DNA of 64,000 nucleotides. Origin: Acinetobacter rudis. GTDB lineage: Bacteria > Pseudomonadota > Gammaproteobacteria > Pseudomonadales > Moraxellaceae. Position 1 is the stretch's first letter. Every line of letters starts with the position of its first letter. A program made the translations under genes and the position numbers. Under the pieces are notes generated by a model that saw nothing but the letters and a program-made list of their open reading frames with translations, had not been told where the DNA came from and made no database searches. The DNA is taken from positions 17,948-81,947 of the forward strand of contig NZ_JAVIDR010000013.1 of the NCBI RefSeq assembly GCF_031157835.1. Direction: 5' to 3'. Of this stretch, positions 29,359 to 39,182 are shown one piece after another.

Positions 29359-30303
29359 TTAATTAATATCCATACTATATAAGTCATAGACAATTGCACG
29401 TGCGCCAAATCCCTCTTTCTGACTGATCAAACCATTATTTAAATATCGACCGTTATTTTCATTTGAGATACCAAAATCAAAAATTGATGCATAATCAGAA
29501 CTCGCAGCAATGACATAATCAATTAGTAAATCTAATGCACGTAGCTCTCGCCCCAACTGATTACTAGCTAAGTATTGTGTATGTACAACATTAATACTTT
29601 CAAAAGTAACACACGCAGAAACAATCGCATCTTGGTAAAATGCTGCATAAGCCTTAATGTTTTCAGGAAATTTTTCTTTTAAATAATCAATTTCCGCCTC
29701 ATTATGGACAGGAGTAGTATGGTGATATTCTTCAAGTACATGGCGGATCACACCCCAAACTAAACTAGGTTGCTGCACTTGTTGACAAACAACCCCTTCT
29801 CTTTTTGCCTTATTAATATTTCTCTGCTTACTTTTTGAATAATTATATCCCTTCTCCATCATAATTGAAGAACTAATATCACGGCGTGATAGCTGAGCAT
29901 CATTCCGAAATAAAGCATATAAATCTTCTTGGGCTGGGTATTGATGATAAATAACAGGTATAGGCTTATAAATGATTTTTTCTATTTTGTTTGTTTTTAA
30001 AAATTTTTTTACAGCATCAAATACCTCTATTATATCCATGGCATGAATTTTTTTATCCATTAAGAAACCACCGAATGTTAATCCCTGATGACTATAAAAA
30101 ATATTCTTATTAATATTTCCAGGTAGCAATGTAATTATCTTTTTATTTTCATTCATGATAATCAATGAAAAATCTTCAAAACGATCTGAATGATAATCCA
30201 TAAAATCCCGATGAAACATAAAATGTGAATTTTTACAATTTAATATAAAATCATTCCACTGTTTTTTTTCTAAACTTGAATATCTATGGACAATGAATCC
30301 CAT
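29359..30303 (-). CDS. FemAB/GNAT-like acyltransferase, promoter-proximal gene of the capsule operon
   Basis: 314 residues from the ATG at 30303, preceded by GGAGG at 5-base spacing; the longer upstream in-frame start has no such site. The signature SKSKQRNINKAKREG and the C-terminal RALDLLIDYVIAASSDYASIFDFG fit the FemAB-like/GNAT acyltransferase fold that moves an acyl or aminoacyl group onto a sugar or peptide. No signal peptide, so cytoplasmic. It is the first gene of the biosynthetic operon, 282 bases upstream of the dehydrogenase gene. A role in modifying a capsule sugar or lipid-linked unit is likely but unproven. Such a gene is uncommon at this position in the Acinetobacter loci I know. 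Confidence 0.7.
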   Translation of the reverse strand: MGFIVHRYSSLEKKQWNDFILNCKNSHFMFHRDFMDYHSDRFEDFSLIIMNENKKIITLLPGNINKNIFYSHQGLTFGGFLMDKKIHAMDIIEVFDAVKKFLKTNKIEKIIYKPIPVIYHQYPAQEDLYALFRNDAQLSRRDISSSIMMEKGYNYSKSKQRNINKAKREGVVCQQVQQPSLVWGVIRHVLEEYHHTTPVHNEAEIDYLKEKFPENIKAYAAFYQDAIVSACVTFESINVVHTQYLASNQLGRELRALDLLIDYVIAASSDYASIFDFGISNENNGRYLNNGLISQKEGFGARAIVYDLYSMDIN

Positions 30304-31098
30304 AGCACCCTCCGATAACAAAATGATTCCTAAAAAAAACAATACTTTTTATTTGAAGTTAAAATTATATCGTTCTTCGTTACTTCCAAATAAAGGAAAG
30401 ATTGTGTAAATGATCAATATTCTTATATCCACACGATTTAAACCGGCTTTTATACTGTAACAGTCTAACATTAAAGTCACATATAGGAAGCTTATAAACG
30501 CTCGACATTTTACGGCGCTTTACATAAAGTTAGATATTTTTTATTTTTCCATTGACCTTATTTTTAAAATTTATTGTGGAAAAACAAAATTAAAATTAAA
30601 ATTCATAAAATAAAAAAACGATTATTATTGTAAATTAAATTTCGCCCACAGAGCATATTATTATATAAAAACTAATTTTTAAACAGATCTTATCCCTTTA
30701 ACCATTTTCTAAAACCAACATATTTTACAAGAAAAAACTTTTTTAAAGAAAACTCAACACTAAAATCACTCACCAACGAGGTAAAAAAACAAAATATACG
30801 CTATACACCATCAAAAAAAACAGCAAGAAAACTTCGAAATACAAAAAAAAACAGCCTAACTTTAATATACAAATTACTATATACAAGTAAGGTTAAAAAA
30901 TAATTTAAAAATTAATAAGATTGAAAAAACAAAATTTCACATGCTATTTTTATAAATCTAACGCTTCTATAAATATCAATTAACTTAAATGTGTATTAAA
31001 TAAATTCGTAAGGAACTCATTATTTATTTTTTACAACATGAATAGATATGATTTCTATTCAATTACAGAAAATATTTTATAAAGAAAGGTTTTTTAAT
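30304..31098. promoter_or_regulatory. Divergent control region of the capsule locus
   Basis: About 800 bases of very AT-rich DNA separate the minus-strand biosynthesis operon from plus-strand wza-wzb-wzc, so both promoters must lie here. A possible wza promoter is TTGAAA at 30921-30926, an 18-base spacer and TATTTT at 30945-30950 (low confidence). Runs of A such as 30823-30852 may bend DNA or attract H-NS-type silencers. No JUMPStart/ops sequence (GGCGGTAG) was found in the part read. Confidence 0.6.
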
Positions 31099-32199
31099 GT
31101 GAAGTATTTATGTCCACCAATTCTTATAGCGCTATCCTTATTTGTCACAAGCTGCGCGCTTATCCCTGGTCTTCACACCTATGATCTACCTAAACATGGA
31201 CAATTTAGTACTGAACAAGGTGCTGTGATTTCTGTGATACAACTCACCCAAGAAAATATTCCATCCATAGCTGTACAAATTCAACAAAGTCCAGAACAAA
31301 TCCAGCAACTGTTTCATCATCAGCAAGTACTCTATACCCTAAGTCCAGGTGATATTTTATCTATTCAACTGTGGGCGTATCCTGAAATCACTCCCCCCAT
31401 CCAAATTGACAGTGCAAATGCCAAAACCACTGGATACGCTATCGATCCTAATGGCTATATTCAGCTCCCTCTTATAGGGCGAGTCCAGATTGCAGGTAAG
31501 ACCTTAGCAGAAACAAATAGTTATCTGCACAAAAAATTCTCTCGCTATTTAAAACATCCCGATGTTGTTGTTAGAGTTATTTCATATGAAGGGCGTCGAT
31601 ATTATGTGAATGGTCAAGTCATTAAAAGTGGCCAATATACTTTAAATGATCAACCCATCAGTGTGTATACAGCATTAGGAATGGCTGGCGGCGTAGACAC
31701 TAAAACAGGTGATAATACACATGTCCAACTCATTCGTGATGGCCTTGTATACAATCTCAATGTTCTCAATTTAGAAAAACAAGGACTGTCACTACATAAA
31801 TTATTGATCCAACCGAATGACACTATTTTTGTCAACACTAAGCAAGATCAAAAACTTTATGTTATGGGTGAATCTAGTCGTAGTACAGCTATTGAACTAC
31901 GAGATCAAGGCATGAGTCTAAGTGATGTTCTTGGTGAAAGTGAAGGTATTAGTGCTTACTCTGCAAGTGCTGCACGAATTTTTGTTATGCGTACAGACCT
32001 AATGAATAAAACTTCAACTCTATATCATCTAGATTTGTCCAGCATTGGAAATTTAGCCTTAGCGAACCAGTTCGAAATGCAAAAAAATGACATTGTCTAT
32101 ATTGATGCTACAGGATTAACACGCTGGCAACGTGTCATTAATCAAATTGTTCCCTTTTCCAGCGTCTTATACAGTGTTAATCAGCTAGGTAAACCATGA
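31099..32199 (+). CDS. wza: Capsule outer-membrane export lipoprotein
   Basis: 366 residues from the GTG at 31099, preceded by AAAGG; this equals the usual Acinetobacter Wza length. An in-frame ATG at 31048 would add 17 residues before the signal peptide. Signal sequence with lipobox VTSC (about residue 16), then the polysaccharide export (Poly_export) domain LSPGDILSIQLWAYPE and SLBB repeats (YYVNGQVIKSGQYTL, LYVMGESSRSTAIEL). It forms the octameric outer-membrane channel. ATGA overlap with wzb. Confidence 0.92.
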   Translation: MKYLCPPILIALSLFVTSCALIPGLHTYDLPKHGQFSTEQGAVISVIQLTQENIPSIAVQIQQSPEQIQQLFHHQQVLYTLSPGDILSIQLWAYPEITPPIQIDSANAKTTGYAIDPNGYIQLPLIGRVQIAGKTLAETNSYLHKKFSRYLKHPDVVVRVISYEGRRYYVNGQVIKSGQYTLNDQPISVYTALGMAGGVDTKTGDNTHVQLIRDGLVYNLNVLNLEKQGLSLHKLLIQPNDTIFVNTKQDQKLYVMGESSRSTAIELRDQGMSLSDVLGESEGISAYSASAARIFVMRTDLMNKTSTLYHLDLSSIGNLALANQFEMQKNDIVYIDATGLTRWQRVINQIVPFSSVLYSVNQLGKP

Positions 32200-32636
32200 C
32201 CATAAATACTCAACACATATTGGTTATTTGCGTTGGGAATATTTGTCGCAGTCCTATGGCTGAATATTTTCTCAAACAACAGTTCCCTCAATTTAATATT
32301 CAATCTGCTGGGTTAAATGCTTTAGTTGGAAAATCGGCTGATCCTAAAGCGATACACTGTATGGATCAATACAACATCGACATCCGCTCTCATACGGCTA
32401 GACAGGTTACTGATCAGCTCATTAAGTGGGCTGATATCATCTTAGTCATGACTCAGAATCAACAGAACTATATTGAAAACCTTTGGCCTTTTGCTTATGG
32501 AAAAACCTTTCGTTTAGGGCATTGGCAACATCAGAACATCAAAGATCCCTATCAACATGATCAAATTTTTTTTAATGAAACATGTTGTCTTATTCGAAGT
32601 TTTTTATTGGATTGGCAATATTATCTTTCGCGTTAG
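32196..32636 (+). CDS. wzb: Low-molecular-weight protein tyrosine phosphatase
   Basis: 146 residues with the N-terminal phosphatase loop CVGNICRSPMAEY (C-x5-R-S) and the C-terminal general-acid Asp in KDPYQHD. It dephosphorylates the Wzc tyrosine cluster and so sets chain length and export cycling. Its ATG overlaps the wza stop (ATGA). Confidence 0.95.
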   Translation: MTINTQHILVICVGNICRSPMAEYFLKQQFPQFNIQSAGLNALVGKSADPKAIHCMDQYNIDIRSHTARQVTDQLIKWADIILVMTQNQQNYIENLWPFAYGKTFRLGHWQHQNIKDPYQHDQIFFNETCCLIRSFLLDWQYYLSR

Positions 32637-32651
32637 CATGAACGGTCAATT

Positions 32652-34841
32652 ATGAATCTAAAATCAAATAATGAAACTATAGACTTAAAAGAATTATTTT
32701 TTTCAATTTTAAATCAATGGAAACTGATTATGCTTTGCATGCTGGTCAGTTTCATTATTGCAATACTCTATTTACGTGTGACTTTACCTACTTACTCAAC
32801 CAATGCATTAGTACAGGTCGAGGATGGAAAAAGTGCTGCCTCCATCGCTTTACTAGGACAGTTGAAAGAACTTTCAGGAAGTGTTGCGGCTAAGTCACCA
32901 GCAGATGCGGAAATTGAGATTCTCAAATCCAGATTAATCATTACTCAAGTTATTCACAACTTAAATCTCAATTTATTAATTAAAGATAATCAAGATAGTT
33001 TTTTAACCCGACTGGTTTCTTCTGACCGCCTAGAAGTTTTTTATAATTCCAATGCAGTCACTATTCAAAAAAATAATTTTCAATTTCAAATTAAACGATT
33101 TGATTTACCGCAATACTATTTAGATAAACCTTTAATTTTAGATTTTATAGGCAATGACCAATTTACAATCCAATTTAAAGATCATGTTCTATTCACTGGC
33201 AGACTGAACCAGCTTAATCAATTAAATACTGAGAAAGGTATTTGGAAAATTGAAATTTCAATGCCAGTAGGCCACCCACAGCAGAATTTCACCCTAATCA
33301 AACAATCAATCCCTTCAGCAATGGATTCTTTTCTAGAAAATTACTCTGTTTCTGAACGAGGTAAATTAACTGGTGTGATTGGTTTAGAATATCGGGGACA
33401 TAACAAAGAACATATCACTCATGTACTTAACAATGTATTAGATATTTATCATCAACAGAATATTGAGAGAAAAACCCTAGAATCGAAACAAACGCTTAAC
33501 TTTTTAGATAAACAACTTCCAGAGTTAAGACAACAGCTCCTTGATTCAGAAATAAAATTTAACCAATTTCGTCGCAAGAATAATACAGTAGATGTCTCTC
33601 AAGAATCTGAATTATTGCTTAAACAAAGTGTCGAGCTTGAAAAAACACGTATTGAATTAAAACAAAAACAAGCAGAACTAAAATCTAAATATACTGACGA
33701 TCACCCACTCATGACTGAGGTTACAGCACAACTAAATGCCATTAATAGTAAGATATCTGAGCTTAATCATACTTTAAGTGCTCTACCTGAGTTACAGCGT
33801 TTATATTTACAACTTTACCGCGATGTAAAAGTAAATACTGAACTCTACACATCATTACTTAATAACTATCAACAACTCAAAGTTGCACAAGCTGGTGAAG
33901 TCGGTAGTGTACGTATTATTGATACTGCCATTGAACCTGTACAAGCCATTAAACCTCGTAAATTTATTGTGATTTTAATGGCACTTATCATTGGTGGATT
34001 TATTGGCACGATGCTTTCACTCTTGCAAAGCATGTTAAAGCAGGGCATTAAAACCTCGACTCAAATTGAAGAAGAACTTGATCTTGCTGTATTTGCCACA
34101 ATACCTCGCTCTCCGATTCAAGAAAATCGAGCCCACATACTCAAGAAGAAAAAGTCTATTCCAATACTCGCTGTTCGAGACAATGAAGATATGGCAATTG
34201 AAAGTTTAAGAAGTATTCGTACTACAATTCACTTTGCCTTAGCACATGCAAAAAATAATGTGATCTCCATTTCAGGACCTGAGCCAGAAGTCGGCAAATC
34301 TTTTATATCAGCTAACCTAGCTGTTATTTTTGCACAAAGTAATAAAAAGGTATTGCTCATCGATGCTGACCTAAGACGAGGTTATCTTCATAAATATTTT
34401 AATCAATCCATTGGCCCAGGGCTTAGCGACTATTTGCATAAACAGGTTGATTTAAAGCAATGTCTACATACCACCCATGTAGAAAACTTAGATTTTATAA
34501 GTCGTGGCAAAAATCTAGGCAATCCGTCTGAAATACTCGTCTCAGATTATTTTCAAACGTTACTCCAAAATCTATCTTCTCTTTATGATCATATTATTAT
34601 TGATACACCTCCTGTGCTAGCTGTCACGGATGCTATCATCGTTTCACAATACGCTGCCGTAAATCTCATTGTGGTTAGACATGGACAAACTCTGATTAAA
34701 ACTTTAGATCTTGCTAAAAACCGCTATGAACAAGCAGGCAGTAAAATAAATGGTGTTATTCTCAATGATATTCAGAGAAGCATCGGTTATGGTTCTGGCT
34801 ATCGCTATAATTATAGTTATCACACGTCAAAGCATGACTGA
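32652..34841 (+). CDS. wzc: Capsule co-polymerase / BY-kinase
   Basis: 729 residues. N-terminal Wzz domain with first membrane helix about 19-40, a long periplasmic coiled-coil region, second helix about 437-457 (FIVILMALIIGGFIGTMLSL), then a cytoplasmic tyrosine autokinase: Walker A SGPEPEVGKS, Walker A' LLIDADLRRG, Walker B HIIIDTPP. The C-terminus ends in a Tyr cluster (YGSGYRYNYSYHTS) that Wzb would dephosphorylate. It controls polymerisation and export together with Wza and Wzy. Confidence 0.97.
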   Translation: MNLKSNNETIDLKELFFSILNQWKLIMLCMLVSFIIAILYLRVTLPTYSTNALVQVEDGKSAASIALLGQLKELSGSVAAKSPADAEIEILKSRLIITQVIHNLNLNLLIKDNQDSFLTRLVSSDRLEVFYNSNAVTIQKNNFQFQIKRFDLPQYYLDKPLILDFIGNDQFTIQFKDHVLFTGRLNQLNQLNTEKGIWKIEISMPVGHPQQNFTLIKQSIPSAMDSFLENYSVSERGKLTGVIGLEYRGHNKEHITHVLNNVLDIYHQQNIERKTLESKQTLNFLDKQLPELRQQLLDSEIKFNQFRRKNNTVDVSQESELLLKQSVELEKTRIELKQKQAELKSKYTDDHPLMTEVTAQLNAINSKISELNHTLSALPELQRLYLQLYRDVKVNTELYTSLLNNYQQLKVAQAGEVGSVRIIDTAIEPVQAIKPRKFIVILMALIIGGFIGTMLSLLQSMLKQGIKTSTQIEEELDLAVFATIPRSPIQENRAHILKKKKSIPILAVRDNEDMAIESLRSIRTTIHFALAHAKNNVISISGPEPEVGKSFISANLAVIFAQSNKKVLLIDADLRRGYLHKYFNQSIGPGLSDYLHKQVDLKQCLHTTHVENLDFISRGKNLGNPSEILVSDYFQTLLQNLSSLYDHIIIDTPPVLAVTDAIIVSQYAAVNLIVVRHGQTLIKTLDLAKNRYEQAGSKINGVILNDIQRSIGYGSGYRYNYSYHTSKHD

Positions 34842-34867
34842 TTATATCTTCACTGTTATTTTAATCT

Positions 34868-34902
34868 GGGTATTCAACAGATATTTTTAATGTTGAATAC
34901 CC
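34868..34902 (+). terminator. Hairpin between wzc and fkpA
   Basis: Perfect 11-bp arms GGGTATTCAAC / GTTGAATACCC around a 13-base loop, 26 bases after wzc. It lacks a T-tract on the plus strand, so it may be a weak terminator or a processing/stability stem. Confidence 0.5.
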
Positions 34903-35023
34903 TAATACTGTATTTATTGTGAAAAATCTATGCAAATGTGATACCTCTTTACTCCATGACAGTATATGCTGAATGCACTAAACTGCATTTCGTTATATTT
35001 CTAAAAACATATTGAGACATGTT

Positions 35024-35731
35024 ATGAGTAAAGCTTTACCTATCACCGTTGCCGTACTTTTAGGTGGTGCTGCACTGGTCCCTGTTTACTACGCAACAAA
35101 ACACCCTGCGGCACCAACAACTTCATCTAGCATGAGTAAAGATGCCAGCCCAATTGAAAAAGTGAGCTATGCACTTGGCCACGAATTTGGCAGCCAAACG
35201 CCACCAGAACTGGATATTGATGCTTTTGTTACAGGTATACGCGCAGGTTTTGCTAAACAACCACGTGCTTATACAGATGAAGAACTACAAGCAGCATCAG
35301 TTGAGCTACAAAAAGAATTGGAAAAGAAACAAAAGACTGAGTTACAACAATCTGATGCTAGTGCTGAAAAATTCCTAAGTGAAAATGCAAAAAAACCAGG
35401 CGTAATTACCACAGCTTCTGGTTTACAGTACAAAGTGATTAAGGAAGGTACAGGTAAACAACCAACAGCAGATTCAATGGTTACTGTACATTACACTGGT
35501 AAACTTATTAACGGTACAGAATTTGATAGCTCATACAAACGTAATGAACCTGCAGTTTTCCCATTGAAAGGAGTCATTCCTGGATGGACTGAAGGTTTAC
35601 AACTCATGAAAGAAGGGGGTAAAGCAACGCTCTATATCCCTGCTAAACTCGGCTATGGTGCTCAATCTTCAGCACAAATTCCAGCCAATAGTACGCTTAT
35701 CTTTGATGTTGAATTAGTCAAAGTTCAATAA
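35024..35731 (+). CDS. fkpA: FKBP-type peptidyl-prolyl cis-trans isomerase (K-locus boundary gene)
   Basis: 235 residues from the ATG at 35024. The N-terminal hydrophobic segment (about 5-25) exports or anchors it in the periplasm; the FKBP N-terminal dimerisation domain (about 40-110) is followed by the FK506-binding catalytic domain ([16 protein letters not shown] ... [18 protein letters not shown] ... [16 protein letters not shown] ... [14 protein letters not shown]). It speeds prolyl isomerisation in periplasmic protein folding. fkpA is the conserved flank of the Acinetobacter K locus. Confidence 0.94.
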   Translation: MSKALPITVAVLLGGAALVPVYYATKHPAAPTTSSSMSKDASPIEKVSYALGHEFGSQTPPELDIDAFVTGIRAGFAKQPRAYTDEELQAASVELQKELEKKQKTELQQSDASAEKFLSENAKKPGVITTASGLQYKVIKEGTGKQPTADSMVTVHYTGKLINGTEFDSSYKRNEPAVFPLKGVIPGWTEGLQLMKEGGKATLYIPAKLGYGAQSSAQIPANSTLIFDVELVKVQ

Positions 35732-35745
35732 GATTTGATTCGTAC

Positions 35746-35773
35746 AAGGAGAGCATTAGCTCTCCTTTTTTGG
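35746..35773 (+). terminator. Terminator after fkpA
   Basis: AAGGAGAGC-att-AGCTCTCCTTTTTT: a G/C-rich stem followed by six T, 15 bases after the fkpA stop. Confidence 0.9.
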
Positions 35774-36058
35774 GTGACCACATATAACAATACACGCTCA
35801 CCCACCTCCTCAATTACAACAAAACTCAATGATGAGGCAAAAGTAATGAGATACATTCCTGTAACTCATATGTTTATTTTTGAAATTGAACTGATCAGAC
35901 TCAAATGACGAAGTCTAAAAAGGCTTGGTTTTTCTGTTTAACACCAACAATATACATACCGCTTATAGTATCACTTTGATTTTTATTGTAGAACTAATCA
36001 AGGTAGGTTTAGTTATTTCAACTGGGAGCAAATCTTGTTTCCCGATACAGGATATATC

Positions 36059-36748
36059 ATGAATAAAATATTGCTTTGCTCCGGTCTTTTCTTTCTTTGC
36101 TCTGTTAGTGATGCAGCAAGCATCAACAATCGTAGTTCACAACAAGACCAGTTTAGCTATAGCTACGGCTATCTCATGGGACGCAGTTATGCAGAAGTAT
36201 TGAATGATGTGGATATGAATACCTTTATAGAAGGTGTTAAACAAGGTGCTGCAGGAACAAATGCAAGCCTAACTGAAGCTGAAATGAAAAAAGCACTCAT
36301 ACAGTATAAAAAACGCAATGATGCGCTTCAGCTTGAGAAACTCAAACAAGTTGCTGCTGAGAATGCGCTCAAAGAAAAAACCTTTCTTGAAAGTAACAGC
36401 AAAAATGCAGGCATAACTCAAACTAAATCTGGCCTGCAATACCAAGTTATTACAGCTGGTACAGGAAAAACACCAAAAGCTGGATCAAAAGTTTTAGTCA
36501 ACTATGAAGGCCGCTTGCTTGATGGAACAGTATTTGATAGTTCCATCGCACGAGATCAACCTGTTGAATTTCAGGTTAGCCAAGTTGTTCCAGGCTGGAC
36601 TGAGGGCTTACAACTCATGAAAGAAGGAAGTAAATACCGCTTCTTTATTCCAGCAAAATTGGCCTATGGTGAAATTGGTTCCGGGGATGCAATTGGCCCG
36701 AATAGCACATTGATATTTGATATCGAGTTACTCAAAATTGTGCAATAA
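36059..36748 (+). CDS. fklB: Second periplasmic FKBP-type peptidyl-prolyl isomerase (FklB-like)
   Basis: 229 residues from the ATG at 36059 (AGGA about 8 bases upstream), with signal peptide MNKILLCSGLFFLCSVSDAA. FKBP N-domain at about 25-100 and catalytic domain from about 120 (KSGLQYQVITAGTGKTP ... NYEGRLLDGTVFDSS ... [27 protein letters not shown]). It is clearly paralogous to fkpA just upstream, but with its own terminator-separated transcript. Confidence 0.88.
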   Translation: MNKILLCSGLFFLCSVSDAASINNRSSQQDQFSYSYGYLMGRSYAEVLNDVDMNTFIEGVKQGAAGTNASLTEAEMKKALIQYKKRNDALQLEKLKQVAAENALKEKTFLESNSKNAGITQTKSGLQYQVITAGTGKTPKAGSKVLVNYEGRLLDGTVFDSSIARDQPVEFQVSQVVPGWTEGLQLMKEGSKYRFFIPAKLAYGEIGSGDAIGPNSTLIFDIELLKIVQ

Positions 36749-36784
36749 AATCTGAATTATTCTAACTGGTTAGCATGTTCAAAA

Positions 36785-36807
36785 AAGGCTGTCATATAGA
36801 CAGCCTT
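36785..36807 (-). terminator. Terminator of murJ (minus strand)
   Basis: AAGGCTGTC-atata-GACAGCCTT with a T-tract following on the minus strand (CCTTTTTTG). It may also serve the plus-strand FKBP transcript weakly. Confidence 0.8.
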
Positions 36808-36831
36808 GAATTCAATCAATAATTAAACGCA

Positions 36832-38373
36832 TCAAGGTCTTAACTGACGTGGTCTGAAATTACTAAATAATAATCCCATAGCATAAGCCACAACGCCGAC
36901 TACACATAAAGCAACTACTTGTAAAACACGCATCCACTGCGATGCCTCACCGTTATACCAAGTCAAACCATAAGCTAGTGCACATACCATCACAATATTC
37001 GCAATCACAAATTGTAAGAGTAGTTTTTTCCAGTGTTGACCGAAGCGAAAAATATCACGGCGATGCAGGTAATAATAAAGTAAGCCCGCGTTGACCAAAG
37101 CTGAACCTGAAGAAGCAATCGCTAATGCCATATGTTCTGCATGCCAATCAATTAACTTGAAAATACCAATAAAAATGACGTTTAAAATTGCATTGGTCGC
37201 TACAGCAATTAGGCCAACACGTACTGGAGTTTTTGTATCTTGAATTGCATAAAAACCAGGGGCAAAGACTTTAATTAGCATAAACGCCAATACCCCACCA
37301 CTCATGCACTGTAATGCCATAGCAGTCATTTGAGTATCACGTAAATCGAACTCACCTCTTTGGAATAATGCTTGAATAATTGGTGTCGATAGCATAAAGA
37401 GTGCGATACTTGCTGGCACACCAACCAAGACAATGACTCGTGCAGCCCAATCCAGCATGGCTTTAAATTTCTGTTGGTCATGCTCTGCTTTTTGCGTTGA
37501 CAAAGAAGGTAAGATAACGGTCCCAATGGCTACACCAATCAAACCAAGAGGCAATTCAGTCATACGTTCTGCACTATACAACCACGACACTGACCCATCT
37601 TGCATAAATGAAGCCCAAATCGTATTCAATAAAAGGTTAATCTGAGTAACAGACACACCAAATAGTGCAGGTAACATGAGCTTTAATATTCGCTCTACAC
37701 CTTCATGTTTAAAATCAACTTTAGGCGGGATGAGTAATTTCTTACGCCATAATTCAGGAACTTGAATAGCAAGTTGTAAAATGCCCGCAGCAACAACTGC
37801 CCAACCTAATGCCATAATCGGTTGAGCCATATGGGGTGCTAACCACCATGCAGCAGCGATCATTGTAATGTTTAACAATACTGGAGAAAAAGCAGGAGTC
37901 GAGAAAGAACCATAACTGTTTAAGATACTGCTTGCAAAAGCAGTCAAAGACATAAACATTAAATAGGGTATGGTCAATCGAAACATATCAACTGCTAACT
38001 CAAACTTAGCTGGATCGGTATGAAAACCAGGAGCATAAGCATAAATAATAACAGGAGCTGCGATCATGGCCACTAAGGTTAGTGCTGACATTGCCAATAA
38101 TAAACAGCCAAAGACTCTACTAATTAATATTTGTACTTCGGCATGTAAACGCTGCGTTTTATATTCAGTTAATATTGGAATAAAAGCTTGAGAAAATGCC
38201 CCTTCGGCAAATAGCCTCCGAAAGAAGTTTGGAATACGAAATGCCACAACAAAGGTATCAAAATCCTTTCCCGCACCAAAGACATTCAGCAAAACCATGT
38301 CGCGTACAAGACCTAATACTCGTGAAACCATGGTCATTGCACTGACGATAAATGTGGATCGCCATAGCGCCAT
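36832..38373 (-). CDS. murJ: Lipid II flippase
   Basis: 513 residues, about 14 membrane segments, MurJ/MviN family: starts ALWRSTFIVSAMTMVSRVLGLVRDMVL, with the characteristic LRRLFAEGAFSQAFIPIL-type motif (here FRRLFAEGAFSQAF). It flips lipid-linked peptidoglycan precursors to the periplasmic face. Standard neighbour of fkpA on the K-locus flank. Confidence 0.96.
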   Translation of the reverse strand: MALWRSTFIVSAMTMVSRVLGLVRDMVLLNVFGAGKDFDTFVVAFRIPNFFRRLFAEGAFSQAFIPILTEYKTQRLHAEVQILISRVFGCLLLAMSALTLVAMIAAPVIIYAYAPGFHTDPAKFELAVDMFRLTIPYLMFMSLTAFASSILNSYGSFSTPAFSPVLLNITMIAAAWWLAPHMAQPIMALGWAVVAAGILQLAIQVPELWRKKLLIPPKVDFKHEGVERILKLMLPALFGVSVTQINLLLNTIWASFMQDGSVSWLYSAERMTELPLGLIGVAIGTVILPSLSTQKAEHDQQKFKAMLDWAARVIVLVGVPASIALFMLSTPIIQALFQRGEFDLRDTQMTAMALQCMSGGVLAFMLIKVFAPGFYAIQDTKTPVRVGLIAVATNAILNVIFIGIFKLIDWHAEHMALAIASSGSALVNAGLLYYYLHRRDIFRFGQHWKKLLLQFVIANIVMVCALAYGLTWYNGEASQWMRVLQVVALCVVGVVAYAMGLLFSNFRPRQLRP

Positions 38374-38497
38374 CAGAACTACTCATTTTTAAATAAAGTG
38401 CTTATTGTAATCAAACTGAAGTGAAAAAACGTGATTGAATGATGATCTTTAACAGCATTTCAACGTTGAACAATAAATTGACTTTATCTACTTCTTT

Positions 38498-39091
38498 TTA
38501 ACAGTCTGATTCAACATGATTATCCTGTTTTTTTAGTCTTAATTGTTCACGGAAATATTGCCAATTAAAGTGAGGACCAGGGTCAGTTTTTCGCTGTGGT
38601 GCAATATCAGAATGTCCTGCAAGATGCCCTTGTGTTTTAGGATAAGCATGTTGTAATGCCAATACTACATCAGTCAAAGCCTGATATTGTTCATCTTCAA
38701 ATTCCAAATCGTCACTTCCCTCAAGCTCGATTCCAATTGAATAATCATTACACTCTTGTTTACCTAAATAACTTGAACGCCCAGCATGCCACGAACGATC
38801 ATTAAAATTAACAAACTGTAAAACCTCTCCAGTCCTTAATATCAATAAATGTGAAGAAACTTGCATTCCTTCAATATGTTTAAAATATGGGTGTAACTCC
38901 CAATCTAATTTATTTTGAAAAAACTGCTCAATATAGCCTCCACCAAATTGTGATGGGGGTAAACTTATGTTATGTATAACAATTAACTGAATTTCAGTGC
39001 CATCTGGACGTTGATTAAAGTTAGGGGATGCAATCTGCTGAGCACCTTGTAACTGCCCTGCTATAACTTGAAATTTATCTGTATATCGCAT
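38498..39091 (-). CDS. ampD: 1,6-anhydro-N-acetylmuramyl-L-alanine amidase
   Basis: 197 residues, Amidase_2 family. The zinc ligands are His40 (IVIHNIS), His160 (AGHSDIAPQRKTD) and Asp170, with catalytic Glu122 (SIGIELEGSD). It cleaves stem peptides from anhydro-muropeptides in the cytoplasm during cell-wall recycling, a process tied to AmpC regulation. No signal peptide, as expected. Divergent from nadC. Confidence 0.95.
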   Translation of the reverse strand: MRYTDKFQVIAGQLQGAQQIASPNFNQRPDGTEIQLIVIHNISLPPSQFGGGYIEQFFQNKLDWELHPYFKHIEGMQVSSHLLILRTGEVLQFVNFNDRSWHAGRSSYLGKQECNDYSIGIELEGSDDLEFEDEQYQALTDVVLALQHAYPKTQGHLAGHSDIAPQRKTDPGPHFNWQYFREQLRLKKQDNHVESDC

Positions 39092-39182
39092 TTACCACTC
39101 CACTTTAGTGCTTAGATTTAACCAAGCATGATTTTCACCTATAGCTTACTCGTAATCTTAAAAAATAAATACTTCTGCAAAG

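Noticed and set aside
30304..31098. JUMPStart/ops antitermination element upstream of wza
   Set aside because: The GGCGGTAG core was not seen in the region read.
32652..34841. Wzc as two separate chain-length and kinase proteins
   Set aside because: One uninterrupted frame covers Wzz domain, both membrane helices, kinase motifs and Tyr tail, as in normal fused BY-kinases.
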